The notes under the pieces were generated by a model that saw only the letters and a list, made by a program, of their open reading frames with translations, did not search any database and was not told the origin of the DNA. The position numbers and the translations under genes were made by a program. From Pseudanabaena sp. PCC 6802 (GTDB lineage: Bacteria > Cyanobacteriota > Cyanobacteriia > Pseudanabaenales > Pseudanabaenaceae): 64,000 nt of DNA. This document shows positions 42,167 to 51,000 of the stretch, in pieces. The stretch spans positions 813,966-877,965 of the forward strand of contig NZ_KB235914.1 of the NCBI RefSeq assembly GCF_000332175.1. Reading direction: 5' to 3'. Every line of letters starts with the position of its first letter. The first letter of the stretch is position 1.

Positions 42167-43189
42167 ATGACTACCAGCACCATACAAACTCCCCTGCCTC
42201 AAGTGCCAACTGATTCTAGATCTCAGGTCAGTCAGTTCATGCAACAACTGCAAGATAGTATTTGTGCCGGACTGGAAGAACTCGACGGCAAGGCAAAATT
42301 TCGCCAGGATGAGTGGGAGCGTCCCGAAGGTGGCGGCGGGCGATCGCGCGTGATGGCTGAGGGCAACGTTTTCGAGAAAGGTGGCGTGAATTTCTCCGAG
42401 GTGTTTGGCTCGCATCTACCTCCCAGCATTGTCAAGCAACGTCCCGATGCCACCGGTCATGACTTCTATGCCACGGGCACTTCGATGGTGCTGCATCCCC
42501 GCAACCCCTATGTCCCGACCGTCCACCTCAATTACCGCTATTTTGAGGCAGGCCCCGTTTGGTGGTTTGGTGGTGGTTTGGATTTAACTCCTTACTACGG
42601 TTTCGCGGAAGACGCACATCACCTGCATTCTACGCTCAAGACAGCTTGCGATCGCCACAACCCCGACTACTACCCTGTATTTAAGCTATGGTGCGATGAA
42701 TATTTCTACCTCAACCACCGTCAAGAGATGCGCGGTGTAGGCGGTATTTTCTTTGACTATCAAGATGGCAGAGGCAAACTCTATAAAGGCGATAAGCAGC
42801 AAGCGGCGCTCGAACTCAGCGATCGCATCGGGGAAGTACCCGAGCGCTCCTGGCAGGAGTTATTTAGTTTCATCCAGGACTGTGCGGGATCGTTTTTGCC
42901 TGCCTACGTGCCAATCGCACAGAAACGTAGGGATACTCCTTGGGGCGATCGCGAGCGTGATTTTCAGCTATATCGACGCGGTCGTTATGTGGAATTTAAC
43001 CTGGTTTACGACCGGGGCACCATTTTTGGCCTGCAAACAAATGGACGGACGGAATCGATTTTAATGTCATTGCCACCAGTGGTGCGTTGGGAATACGACT
43101 ACCATCCCCAACCCAACACCCCGGAAGCCCAGCTTTACGATCTGTTCCTCAAGCCGCAAGACTGGGCTAACTGGGTCGAAGGGAGCTAA
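42167..43189 (+). CDS. hemF: Aerobic coproporphyrinogen III oxidase
   Basis: The product has 340 residues from ATG 42167 (MTTSTIQTPLPQ). The frame is open from 42029, but the longer N-terminus is hydrophobic and unlike the family. It oxidatively decarboxylates coproporphyrinogen III to protoporphyrinogen IX using oxygen, for haem and chlorophyll. HPRNPYVPTVHLNYRYFE, WWFGGGLDLTPYYGFAEDA and GTIFGLQTNGRTESILMSLP are family signatures. Its last 4 nt overlap the end of the convergent ferredoxin gene. Confidence 0.96.
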   Translation: MTTSTIQTPLPQVPTDSRSQVSQFMQQLQDSICAGLEELDGKAKFRQDEWERPEGGGGRSRVMAEGNVFEKGGVNFSEVFGSHLPPSIVKQRPDATGHDFYATGTSMVLHPRNPYVPTVHLNYRYFEAGPVWWFGGGLDLTPYYGFAEDAHHLHSTLKTACDRHNPDYYPVFKLWCDEYFYLNHRQEMRGVGGIFFDYQDGRGKLYKGDKQQAALELSDRIGEVPERSWQELFSFIQDCAGSFLPAYVPIAQKRRDTPWGDRERDFQLYRRGRYVEFNLVYDRGTIFGLQTNGRTESILMSLPPVVRWEYDYHPQPNTPEAQLYDLFLKPQDWANWVEGS

Positions 43190-43500
43190 AACTGCGAGAT
43201 GTTGGGTTCTTGATTAGTTAAAATCGTGCAGTCAGACGTAGGGTAGCTTATGCATAAAAGTCGGAAGCCGGCTGCCCTTTGCCCGGAGTTAAAGAACATG
43301 TCAGGGTTGCCGCCCGATTCTTTGACATCGCCCTCTATGACTCTGCCAGCGCAGGTAGAGCAGGTGCCTGCACGACAGCTAAAGGGTAAGTTAATCCCTT
43401 CCGCTTCCGCCACATCAAGCACGAACTCGTCTTCATCTACTTCGATAGTTTCATCAAGCCCTTCAGCTTCGTTGATTAGTCGAACATTGTAAACTGCCAT
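43186..43500 (-). CDS. Plant-type [2Fe-2S] ferredoxin, divergent
   Basis: The 104 residues carry the cluster ligands CRAGTCSTC and LLC near residue 85. The spacing from third to fourth cysteine is 32 residues, three more than in the photosynthetic PetF type (29). The C-terminus continues with YPTSDCTILTNQEPNISQF. This points to a specialised ferredoxin and not the main photosystem I acceptor. It is monocistronic, tail-to-tail with hemF. Confidence 0.88.
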   Translation of the reverse strand: MAVYNVRLINEAEGLDETIEVDEDEFVLDVAEAEGINLPFSCRAGTCSTCAGRVIEGDVKESGGNPDMFFNSGQRAAGFRLLCISYPTSDCTILTNQEPNISQF

Positions 43501-43539
43501 ACGATCTGCATCCTCTCAGTCGCTAGTTGTAAATATAGC

Positions 43540-43647
43540 TATAGCGGTTTTCAGATCGGAGGTGAGTAGCGGGGTGGGGGCGTTGCCCCAAGAAGGGGTG
43601 GAACCCCTTCACCCCAAAAATACTGTTCTCAAGTGAAAATCGCTATA
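43540..43647. repeat. Palindromic repeat, family B, copy 1
   Basis: It starts TATAGCGGTTTTCAGATCGG and ends TTCTCAAGTGAAAATCGCTATA. The interior contains GGGGTGGGGGCGTTGCCCC and AAGGGGTGGAACCCCTTCACCC. A longer copy is at 62258-62414 with the same ends. It lies between ferredoxin and ureA. Confidence 0.8.
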
Positions 43648-43725
43648 TAGCCAACAAACTAATAATGCCAACCATTGTGAAGCAGTTTTGGCCAAGAGTG
43701 AGTTTAGTTAAACTTTTTTAACTTC

Positions 43726-44028
43726 TCACGTAATGGGATGATGAACGGTTACTAGTTTGGTACCGTCTGGGAACGTTGCTTCTACCTGTACTTCATGGAT
43801 CATCTCCGGTACGCCTTCCATGACATCGTCGCGCCCTAGCAATGTCGTGCCATAACTCATGAGGTCGGCTACAGTGCGTCCATCCCTTGCTCCTTCCAAG
43901 ATTGCTGCTGTTAGGTAGGCAACCGCTTCGGGGTAGTTGAGTTTTAAGCCGCGCTGCTTGCGGCGTTCTGCTACCAGTGCCGCAGTAAAGATCAGTAACT
44001 TATCTTTTTCTTGAGGCGTTAACTCCAT
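43726..44028 (-). CDS. ureA: Urease gamma subunit
   Basis: The 100-residue UreA ([56 protein letters not shown]) is full length. It is part of the nickel urease UreABC, which splits urea to ammonia and carbamate. ureB and ureC are not adjacent; the next genes are ferredoxin and hemF. ureD lies 750 bp upstream in the same direction with a Uma2 gene between. Confidence 0.96.
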   Translation of the reverse strand: MELTPQEKDKLLIFTAALVAERRKQRGLKLNYPEAVAYLTAAILEGARDGRTVADLMSYGTTLLGRDDVMEGVPEMIHEVQVEATFPDGTKLVTVHHPIT

Positions 44029-44099
44029 AAGTGTTTTTGCTTTTGAGGGTATTCTAAGTTAGTTAATCATATAGCAGGTATAGCAGGCGATCGCCTACC

Positions 44100-44750
44100 T
44101 TACTCCGCCACCTGAACAATTTGCGACACGGTGAGGTTCAGATTTGGGAAAGCTGGCGAAACCAACCGTTCCTCAGCTTGAAACTGTTGCAACTGATATT
44201 CTTCATTTACCAACTGACAAATAGTAATTGTAGGTTGTTTGGGATTGCCAATGAGGCGGCGACCGCCTAAACCCAGGTAGTCTACAATCCAGTATTCGGG
44301 AATGCCCAATTTTTCGTATTCGCCCAGTTTGGTCAGGTAGTCATCGCGCCAGTTGGTACTGACTACTTCAATAGCGAGACAAACGGAAGTACCTTTGGTA
44401 ATTGTAGAGCGCTTTTTCCAGAGTGGTTCTTCGGAAAGTGCATTGGCGTGCAGGACAGCGACATCGGGACTGAATCCAGATTTGTCATCGTCCCACCCCT
44501 TAAGAATGCACTGACGGGGAATGATAAGCGGTAGAGAATATTGCTTAATTTGAAACCCAACTTCGAGGGTAAGAAATCCGCCTACTTGTTCGTGGGGGCC
44601 TGTGGGTTGCACTTCAACGATGACTCCATTTCTAAGTTCGTAACGTCCGCCGCGATCGGGATACCATTCGAAGAATTCTTCCAGCGTTATTCGCTTCGGT
44701 TCAAATTCTTCATCTTCCTGGTCGGATGGCTTTGGTTGTACTTGGATCAT
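44100..44750 (-). CDS. Uma2-family nuclease-fold protein within the ure cluster
   Basis: The 216-residue Uma2 protein has RITLEEFFEWYPDRGGRYEL, the core acids in GFSPDVAVLHA and VCLAIEVVSTNWRDDYLTKL (E and K) and GIPEYWIVDYLGL. It starts 26 bp after ureD and ends 71 bp before ureA, all in one direction, so it is probably co-transcribed with them. There is no known link between Uma2 proteins and urease, so this may be an insertion into an ancestral ureD-ureA pair. Confidence 0.88.
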   Translation of the reverse strand: MIQVQPKPSDQEDEEFEPKRITLEEFFEWYPDRGGRYELRNGVIVEVQPTGPHEQVGGFLTLEVGFQIKQYSLPLIIPRQCILKGWDDDKSGFSPDVAVLHANALSEEPLWKKRSTITKGTSVCLAIEVVSTNWRDDYLTKLGEYEKLGIPEYWIVDYLGLGGRRLIGNPKQPTITICQLVNEEYQLQQFQAEERLVSPAFPNLNLTVSQIVQVAE

Positions 44751-44776
44751 AGGAACCTCGGGTGGTTAACTTTCGG

Positions 44777-45664
44777 CTAGTTAACATTATGCTGCCAAAT
44801 TCTTGGTATGCAAGTAGACGATCCCATGAATGACACTCGCAACATTTGCCATACTGCGATTAACCAGGTGCGCGCTTCCAGACTGGATGCACCGCGATAG
44901 CGACATATTATCCCCTGTTCGAGCCGTGTCACGCCAAATTCGCCTTGCATTTCACCTTTTATCGCAGTCTTTACCAAAGTTCGCGCCTGTTCTACTATTT
45001 CTGTTGGTATAACCTGTCCGATAAATGCCAAATTGGCAACCACTGGTTGTCCGGCCAAGGCATGAGGGCTGTGGATTGTATCAGCACCACCGCTCAGTCG
45101 TTGTCGATCGATCCAGAGCGGTCGCCCTTGCTGCCATACTTCTGTATGCGATCGCACTTGTCCTGACAAAAAGCTTTCCCCTCTAGCCGTCCGTCCATAG
45201 CGACAGACTTCCCAACCGCACCAGGTTGCTTGTGGTGCTAATTCGACATGCAGGTGTTGATTGTAGATAGCGCCGTCAAAAATAATACTGTCCTGGGGCA
45301 ACCACTCCAAATACGCACCAGCGGCAATTTGAATCCTGGTTGATTGCTGGGCGATAAGTCCGTTACTGCGATAGATTTTGGCGGCTGCCGCCGTGGTAAT
45401 TAGGGCATGGGTATTTTCCGCCAGGTTAATCTCCGCACTGAGGCGATCGCCCCCCACCATACCTCCCGCTGTATGCAACAAGACGCTATGGCAAATGCGA
45501 TCGCCCTCGGGATAAAAAGGTCTTTGCAGTTTCCAAGGAGCCTGACTGTAGCTGTGTTTGACGTGTGTCGCGCCATCTCGGTTTGCAAAATCCAATTCGA
45601 GCTTGCCATGCCAAACATTGCGATCGGTTGGCGGTTTGGCGATAGAACTTTCCTGTCCAATCAT
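44777..45664 (-). CDS. ureD: Urease accessory protein UreD
   Basis: The 295-residue UreD/UreH, the scaffold that with UreF and UreG delivers nickel to apo-urease, has HSYSQAPWKLQRPFYPEGDR, HTAGGMVGGDRLSAEINLAE, AKIYRS and GAYLEWLPQDSIIFDGA. Length is typical. It is the first gene of ureD-Uma2-ureA. Confidence 0.95.
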   Translation of the reverse strand: MIGQESSIAKPPTDRNVWHGKLELDFANRDGATHVKHSYSQAPWKLQRPFYPEGDRICHSVLLHTAGGMVGGDRLSAEINLAENTHALITTAAAAKIYRSNGLIAQQSTRIQIAAGAYLEWLPQDSIIFDGAIYNQHLHVELAPQATWCGWEVCRYGRTARGESFLSGQVRSHTEVWQQGRPLWIDRQRLSGGADTIHSPHALAGQPVVANLAFIGQVIPTEIVEQARTLVKTAIKGEMQGEFGVTRLEQGIICRYRGASSLEARTWLIAVWQMLRVSFMGSSTCIPRIWQHNVN

Positions 45665-45750
45665 TTGGCACTACCTTCAAACATAAGTTGCGAACGGTGA
45701 TGACAACGAGATCGTACAACCTGCATGCGATCTCGTTTAGCGATCGAAAA

Positions 45751-47160
45751 CTAACTACTACGGGCTTGCCATGCTTGCTGAAATTCTTTGACTACCAGAT
45801 CCATGCCGATGGAGCGGGATGCTTTGAATAGGAGGCGATCGCCAGGTTCTACTAATTTAAGCAGGATTTCGGTAAGTTCGGCATGGGTGGAACCGCTGCT
45901 GGCACCAGGAAAATCTCGGCCTGCACCCAGCAGAATTGCATCTGATTCTCCATCGGTTAGAACTAAGAGACGATCTATCCCTAAGTTGCGAACGGTTTCG
46001 CCCACCTTGACATGCAGCGATTTAGACATCTCACCTAACTCCTTCATAGTGCCTAAAACTGCCCAGCGGCGGCGGGCGGGAGTGCTTGCCAATAGATGTA
46101 AAGCGGCAATAGTTGCCTCTGGAGAGGCGTTATAGGTCTCATCTAGAATTGTGATGTCTCGATCGAGGTGATATACCTGCGATCGCCCCGCTGGCATGCT
46201 GAGATTCTCTATGCGGTCTGAACTTGACGCAGTCACCGACCAGTCCAGATCCAATGCTTGTAAAACCCCCAGCGCGGCTAAAAAATTCAGTGCATTATGG
46301 CGACCGGGGATGGGCATCTGCCACGCCATTTGTCCCACTCGCCCCACTCGCCGCACGCACAAAATATCTCCCTGCAATTCGCCATTGATATCGCCTGCAT
46401 CTAATCCATAGGTGAGAGTACGTCCGTGCCAAACCTGTCCAGCGGTTTTCATGAGTAGGTCATCTTCCCCATTGAGAACTGCAATTCCGTCTGGGGGAGT
46501 TTGCTCTAACAACTCGCATTTAGCGGTCGCGATCGCTGCTTGAGAACCGAGTCTGCCAATATGCGCCGTACCGATATTCGTAATTACGCTCACATCAGGT
46601 TGGGCAACGCGGGCTAGTCGGGCAATTTCCCCCAGCCCTCGCATCCCCATTTCCACCACCACAAAGCTGTGCTGACTGGGATCGATCGCTAAAAGAGTTT
46701 GGGCAACACCGATGTCGTTGTTGTAGTTGGCAGCGCTTTTGTGGACTGACTTGCCTGGCTCGGTGTAATAACCGAGTAGCGCTGCAATTAATTCCTTGGT
46801 AGTGGTTTTGCCAGCGGAACCAGTTACCGCCACTACTGGTAAATTGCATTTTTGTCGCCACCAACTCGCGATCGCTTGATAGGCGGTGAGGGTATCGTCC
46901 ACCATTAGCAATGGTAAGTCTGAGGCGTTATTTGTGAAGCGATCGGCTTGCACGACAGCAGCGATCGCGCCCTGGCCGATCGCGCTGGCAACAAACTCAT
47001 GCCCGTCAAAATTTTCACCCACGAGTGCGACGAATAGCTGCCCAGATTGGAGCTTTCGACTGTCAGTGCAAATTCCTGTTAGCAGGGCTTGGGGATTAAC
47101 ATTCGCGAATTTGGCTGACATTGCGGCGATCGCATCGCCTACAGTACATTTACAGGTCAT
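45751..47160 (-). CDS. murF: UDP-N-acetylmuramoyl-tripeptide-D-alanyl-D-alanine ligase MurF
   Basis: The 469-residue Mur ligase adds D-Ala-D-Ala to UDP-MurNAc-tripeptide in the cytosol. The ATP-binding loop is VTGSAGKTTTKELIAALL near 115-130; VVVEMGMRGLGEIARLA and NIGTAHIGRLGS follow, and the C-terminal domain has LDETYNASPEATIAAL. It ends FKASRSIGMDLVVKEFQQAW. A copy of its last ~19 codons is found at 54059-54115. Complete. Confidence 0.96.
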   Translation of the reverse strand: MTCKCTVGDAIAAMSAKFANVNPQALLTGICTDSRKLQSGQLFVALVGENFDGHEFVASAIGQGAIAAVVQADRFTNNASDLPLLMVDDTLTAYQAIASWWRQKCNLPVVAVTGSAGKTTTKELIAALLGYYTEPGKSVHKSAANYNNDIGVAQTLLAIDPSQHSFVVVEMGMRGLGEIARLARVAQPDVSVITNIGTAHIGRLGSQAAIATAKCELLEQTPPDGIAVLNGEDDLLMKTAGQVWHGRTLTYGLDAGDINGELQGDILCVRRVGRVGQMAWQMPIPGRHNALNFLAALGVLQALDLDWSVTASSSDRIENLSMPAGRSQVYHLDRDITILDETYNASPEATIAALHLLASTPARRRWAVLGTMKELGEMSKSLHVKVGETVRNLGIDRLLVLTDGESDAILLGAGRDFPGASSGSTHAELTEILLKLVEPGDRLLFKASRSIGMDLVVKEFQQAWQARSS

Positions 47161-47179
47161 TTTTCTCTATCATCAAACT

Positions 47180-47350
47180 TTAGCTGTTGGAAATATGCCG
47201 AATAGCTTGGCAGCACCACCAATCAAAGCGACCGACAAATTGCCTGTCCATCTTCTGGTTAATGTCGGAGAATTGCTTGTCCATCTTTTGCTCGAAGCGG
47301 GTCAAGACTTCTTCCAGGGTATAGGTGAGGATAGGCGGGTTGGTAGTCAT
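47180..47350 (-). CDS. Short coiled-coil protein, probably truncated
   Basis: The 56-residue frame (MTTNPPILTYTLEEVLTRFE, QKMDKQFSDINQKMDRQF) resembles the start of cyanobacterial coiled-coil proteins that normally continue with repeated heptads. Here it diverges into GRFDWWCCQAIRHISNS and stops. It lies 19 bp upstream of murF in the same direction. A frameshifted remnant or small leader ORF; weakly supported. Confidence 0.35.
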   Translation of the reverse strand: MTTNPPILTYTLEEVLTRFEQKMDKQFSDINQKMDRQFVGRFDWWCCQAIRHISNS

Positions 47351-48070
47351 GGCGAAACTGCCGAGTTAGGGTATATAAGGGATTCGGATTGCTAAGCTGG
47401 CTAAATTACAAAGTAGTCAAGCAGGGTGTTATTCCATCTTTTGTAACAGTATAACCGCGATCGCTAATTAGCAATGAGAAGGCGATCGCTGCTTTTCTTA
47501 ATCTATGGAGGACGCCATGATAACTTCTTCCTAGATGTGGGTAAATTACTCTTAATCCATAAAACTAGAGACTTAATGAGAAATATATAGCGATCGCAAG
47601 TTATCTGCTTATGGGGGACGCAGCCCCAAGGCTCAAGTTTCTACCCATATTTAGGACTACCGTAGTCTGTTCAAATTCTAAAAAGCCTACTTAAAAAGAC
47701 TCTCGATAGATACGGAATTCAGCGTTCGTCTAGCGGTGTTATGGCGGCAGATGAGACTAATTTTTTGCTGCCTACAGTTACGTGCCCACCCATGTAGATT
47801 TCGTGAAGGATAGATCGCCTGAAATATCGCAGTTATCCTTTCCTAACCTAATCGCTCATTATAAGAGATTTCTCACTGAGAAATTACCGAAATCCCCCTA
47901 GGTAAGCCCCCGCAAACGCCGATTTGGAGGGCTATCTATTGCTGGTAGTTTTTTGCTGAAAATCTTTATTTCTTCGCAACCCGTATGCAATTCATACCCA
48001 ATATTGTTGCTTGCAAGTTTTTCTATCCCATTTTTTGTCCACACTTTAACCCAATCAAGGTGAAAAAAAT
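47351..48070. other. 720-bp region without a recognised gene
   Basis: It lies between the murF side and the giant repeat gene. It contains two isolated GCGATCGC-like sites, a small hairpin ATTTCTC-ACT-GAGAAAT (47868-47884) and no frame with similarity that I recognise. GGGGGACGCAGCCCC near 47613 recalls the interior of the palindromic repeats but lacks their ends. AAGGTGAAAAAAATATG precedes the giant gene. Confidence 0.4.
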
Positions 48071-51000
48071 ATGGCCGCAATTGATGTATCTAGCAACTCT
48101 CTACTCTTGTCAACAGATTTAAGCCTCAACTTGTCAATTCTCGGCACTAAAGATGACTCGCGAACGTTGGACGCTAAGGAAATCGTCCTGATCGATTCGG
48201 GCGTGGCGGACTATCCGAGTCTGGTTGCTGGGGTGCGATCTGGCGTTGAGGTAGTAGTGCTGGATGGGATGCGCGATGGCGTTAAGCAAATTACGGAAAT
48301 CCTATCCACACGGCAAGACGTCGCCAGTCTGCACGTTGTCTCGCATGGTTCGTCTGGCGGCATGCAACTGGGAAATAGCTGGCTGAGTGTGGAAACGCTG
48401 GATCGCTATGCTCTGGACTTACAAGCCTGGTCGGAAGCGTTGGCGGCTGGTGCTGAACTGCTGATTTACGGTTGCGAGGTGGCAAAAGGAGAGCGAGGTT
48501 TGGCTCTGGTGGCTCGCCTAAGCGAACTGACTGGAGCGAGCGTAGCGGCATCGACTACAAAGACTGGTTGTGCTTTGTTGGGAGGGGATTGGGCTTTACA
48601 GGTAGCTCCCATGCCATACCAGTTGGCATTTCTGCCCGCCGCGATGGATGAGTATGTTGGGATATTTGCCGACACAAACGCACCAATACCAATCAATCTG
48701 AGTTTGCGCAATAACAGCGTGGATCTCAGTTCCGGCGAAGGCAGCATCGGACTCAACTTGCAAGTCACGGACGACAGTGCTGGCTTTAACTATGGATACG
48801 TCTATTTCCGCAGTCCCAGCGGTCAATCTATCGGTGTGTCCCTCAGAGACCCCAACAACCTGATCGGCGGCACCGAACTGGCTGGAACCTATACCGGGGC
48901 GAGCAATTTATATTCCAATTCCGAGGTAGGAACCTGGACGTTTGAATCCCTCCAGCTATCCGACGATCGCGGTAACCAGCGCACCTACACCAGCAGCGAT
49001 CTGACCGCACTCGGCATCAATCCCAGCTCGCTTGCCTTCACGGTTACTAACTCGAATTACGATAGCCAGGCACCAACGCTAACCAATCTGAGCTTGACCA
49101 ATAACAGCATGGATCTCAGCTCCAACGAAGGTAGTATTGGGCTCAATCTACAAGTCACTGACAACATTTCTGGCTTTTCCGATGGCTATGCCATGTTCCA
49201 CAATTCCAGTGGTGAATATTTATATATGAACCTCTACGACTCTAACAATCTGGTTAACGGTACAGAACTGGCGGGCACCTATTCCGTCGAGGTGTTTGAT
49301 AATAATTATTATGGCAACAAGTTGGGAGTCTGGACGTTTGACTTCCTCCGGCTAACTGACGATAACGGTAACTCTCGCACCTACAACAGCACCGACCTGA
49401 CCGCCCTCGGCATCGATCCCAGCACGCTTAACTTCACGGTTACCAATTCCGTTGATACACAGGCACCAACACTAACCAATCTCAGCTTGCGCAATAACAC
49501 TGTGGATGTCAGTTCCGGCGACGGCAGCATTGGGGTCAATCTGCAAGTTACCGACAACAGTTCTGGTTTTAACTTTGGCTCCGTCACTTTTCGCAGTCCC
49601 AGCGGTCAAATATACGATTTCAGCGTGTACCTCAGCGACCCCAACAACCTGACCAGTGGCACTGAGCTGGCAGGAACCTATACCGGAGCCAATAATTTAT
49701 CTAATTCTGCCGAGACGGGCATCTGGACGTTTGAATCCCTCCAGCTATTCGACGATAGATTTTACTCTCGCACCTACAACAGCAGCGATCTGACCGCCCT
49801 CGGCATCGATCCCAGTACGCTTGCCTTCACAGTTAGCCGTGGATCTACGCCGACCCCAGACCCCGACACAACCGCACCAACACTAACCAATCTGAGCTTG
49901 CGCAATAACAGCGTGGATCTCAGTTCTGGTGAAGGCAGCATCGGGCTGAACCTACAAGTTGCCGACAACATCTCTGGCTTTCAGTCTGGCTCCGTCTATT
50001 TCCGCAATTCCAGCGGTCAATCTTTCCAGGTGAACCTCAGCGACCCCAACAACCTGGCCAGTGGCACAGAACTGGCAGGAACCTATACTGGGGCAGGGCA
50101 ATTATCTGCAAACTCCCAGCCGGGAGTCTGGACGTTTGACTACCTCCAGCTAACTGACGATAACGGTAACTCTCGGACCTATAACAGCAGAAACCTGACA
50201 GCACTCGGCATCGATTCCAGCACCCTTTCTTTCACGGTTACCAACTCTGATAGCCAGGCACCAACGCCAGTCAGCCTGAGCTTGAACCATACCAGCGTGG
50301 ATGTCAGTTCCCCCGACCCAAGCATTAGGCTAAATCTGCAAGTCACTGACGACAGTTCTGGCTTTAACCAGGGCTACGTCACTTTCCGCACTCCCAGCGG
50401 CCAATCTCTCCAGGTGAACCTCAAAGACCCCTACAATCTGGTCAGTGGTACAGAACTGGCAGGAACTTATACCGGGGCGAGTAATTTAAATTACTATTCC
50501 GAGTTGGGAACTTGGACGTTTAGCTCCCTCCAGCTATACGACGATCGCGGTAACTCTCACACTTACAACAGCAGCGATCTGACCGCACTCGGCATCAATT
50601 CCAGCACGCTTAACTTCACGGTTACCAATTCCGCCGATCGCCAGGCACCAACGCCAGTCAGTCTGAGCTTAATCGGTAATACCAGCGTAGATCTCAGTTC
50701 CGGCGAAGCAAGCATCAGGCTCAGTCTACAAGTCACCGATGACAGTTCCGGCTTTCAGTCTGGCTCCGTCATTTTCCGCAGTCCCAGCGGTCAAATATAC
50801 GATTTCTATGTGGATCTCAGCGACCCCAACAACCTGACCAGCGGCACCGAACTGGCGGGCACCTATACCGGAGCACGTAATTTAGCCACCAATTCCCAGC
50901 CGGGAGTCTGGACGTTTGACTCCCTCCGGCTATATGACGATCGCGGTAACAATCGCACCTACAACAGCAGCGACCTGACCGCACTCGGTATCGATACCAG

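Noticed and set aside
46886-47395. 169-residue plus-strand frame
   Set aside because: It is mostly antisense to murF and its upstream region, with no family similarity.
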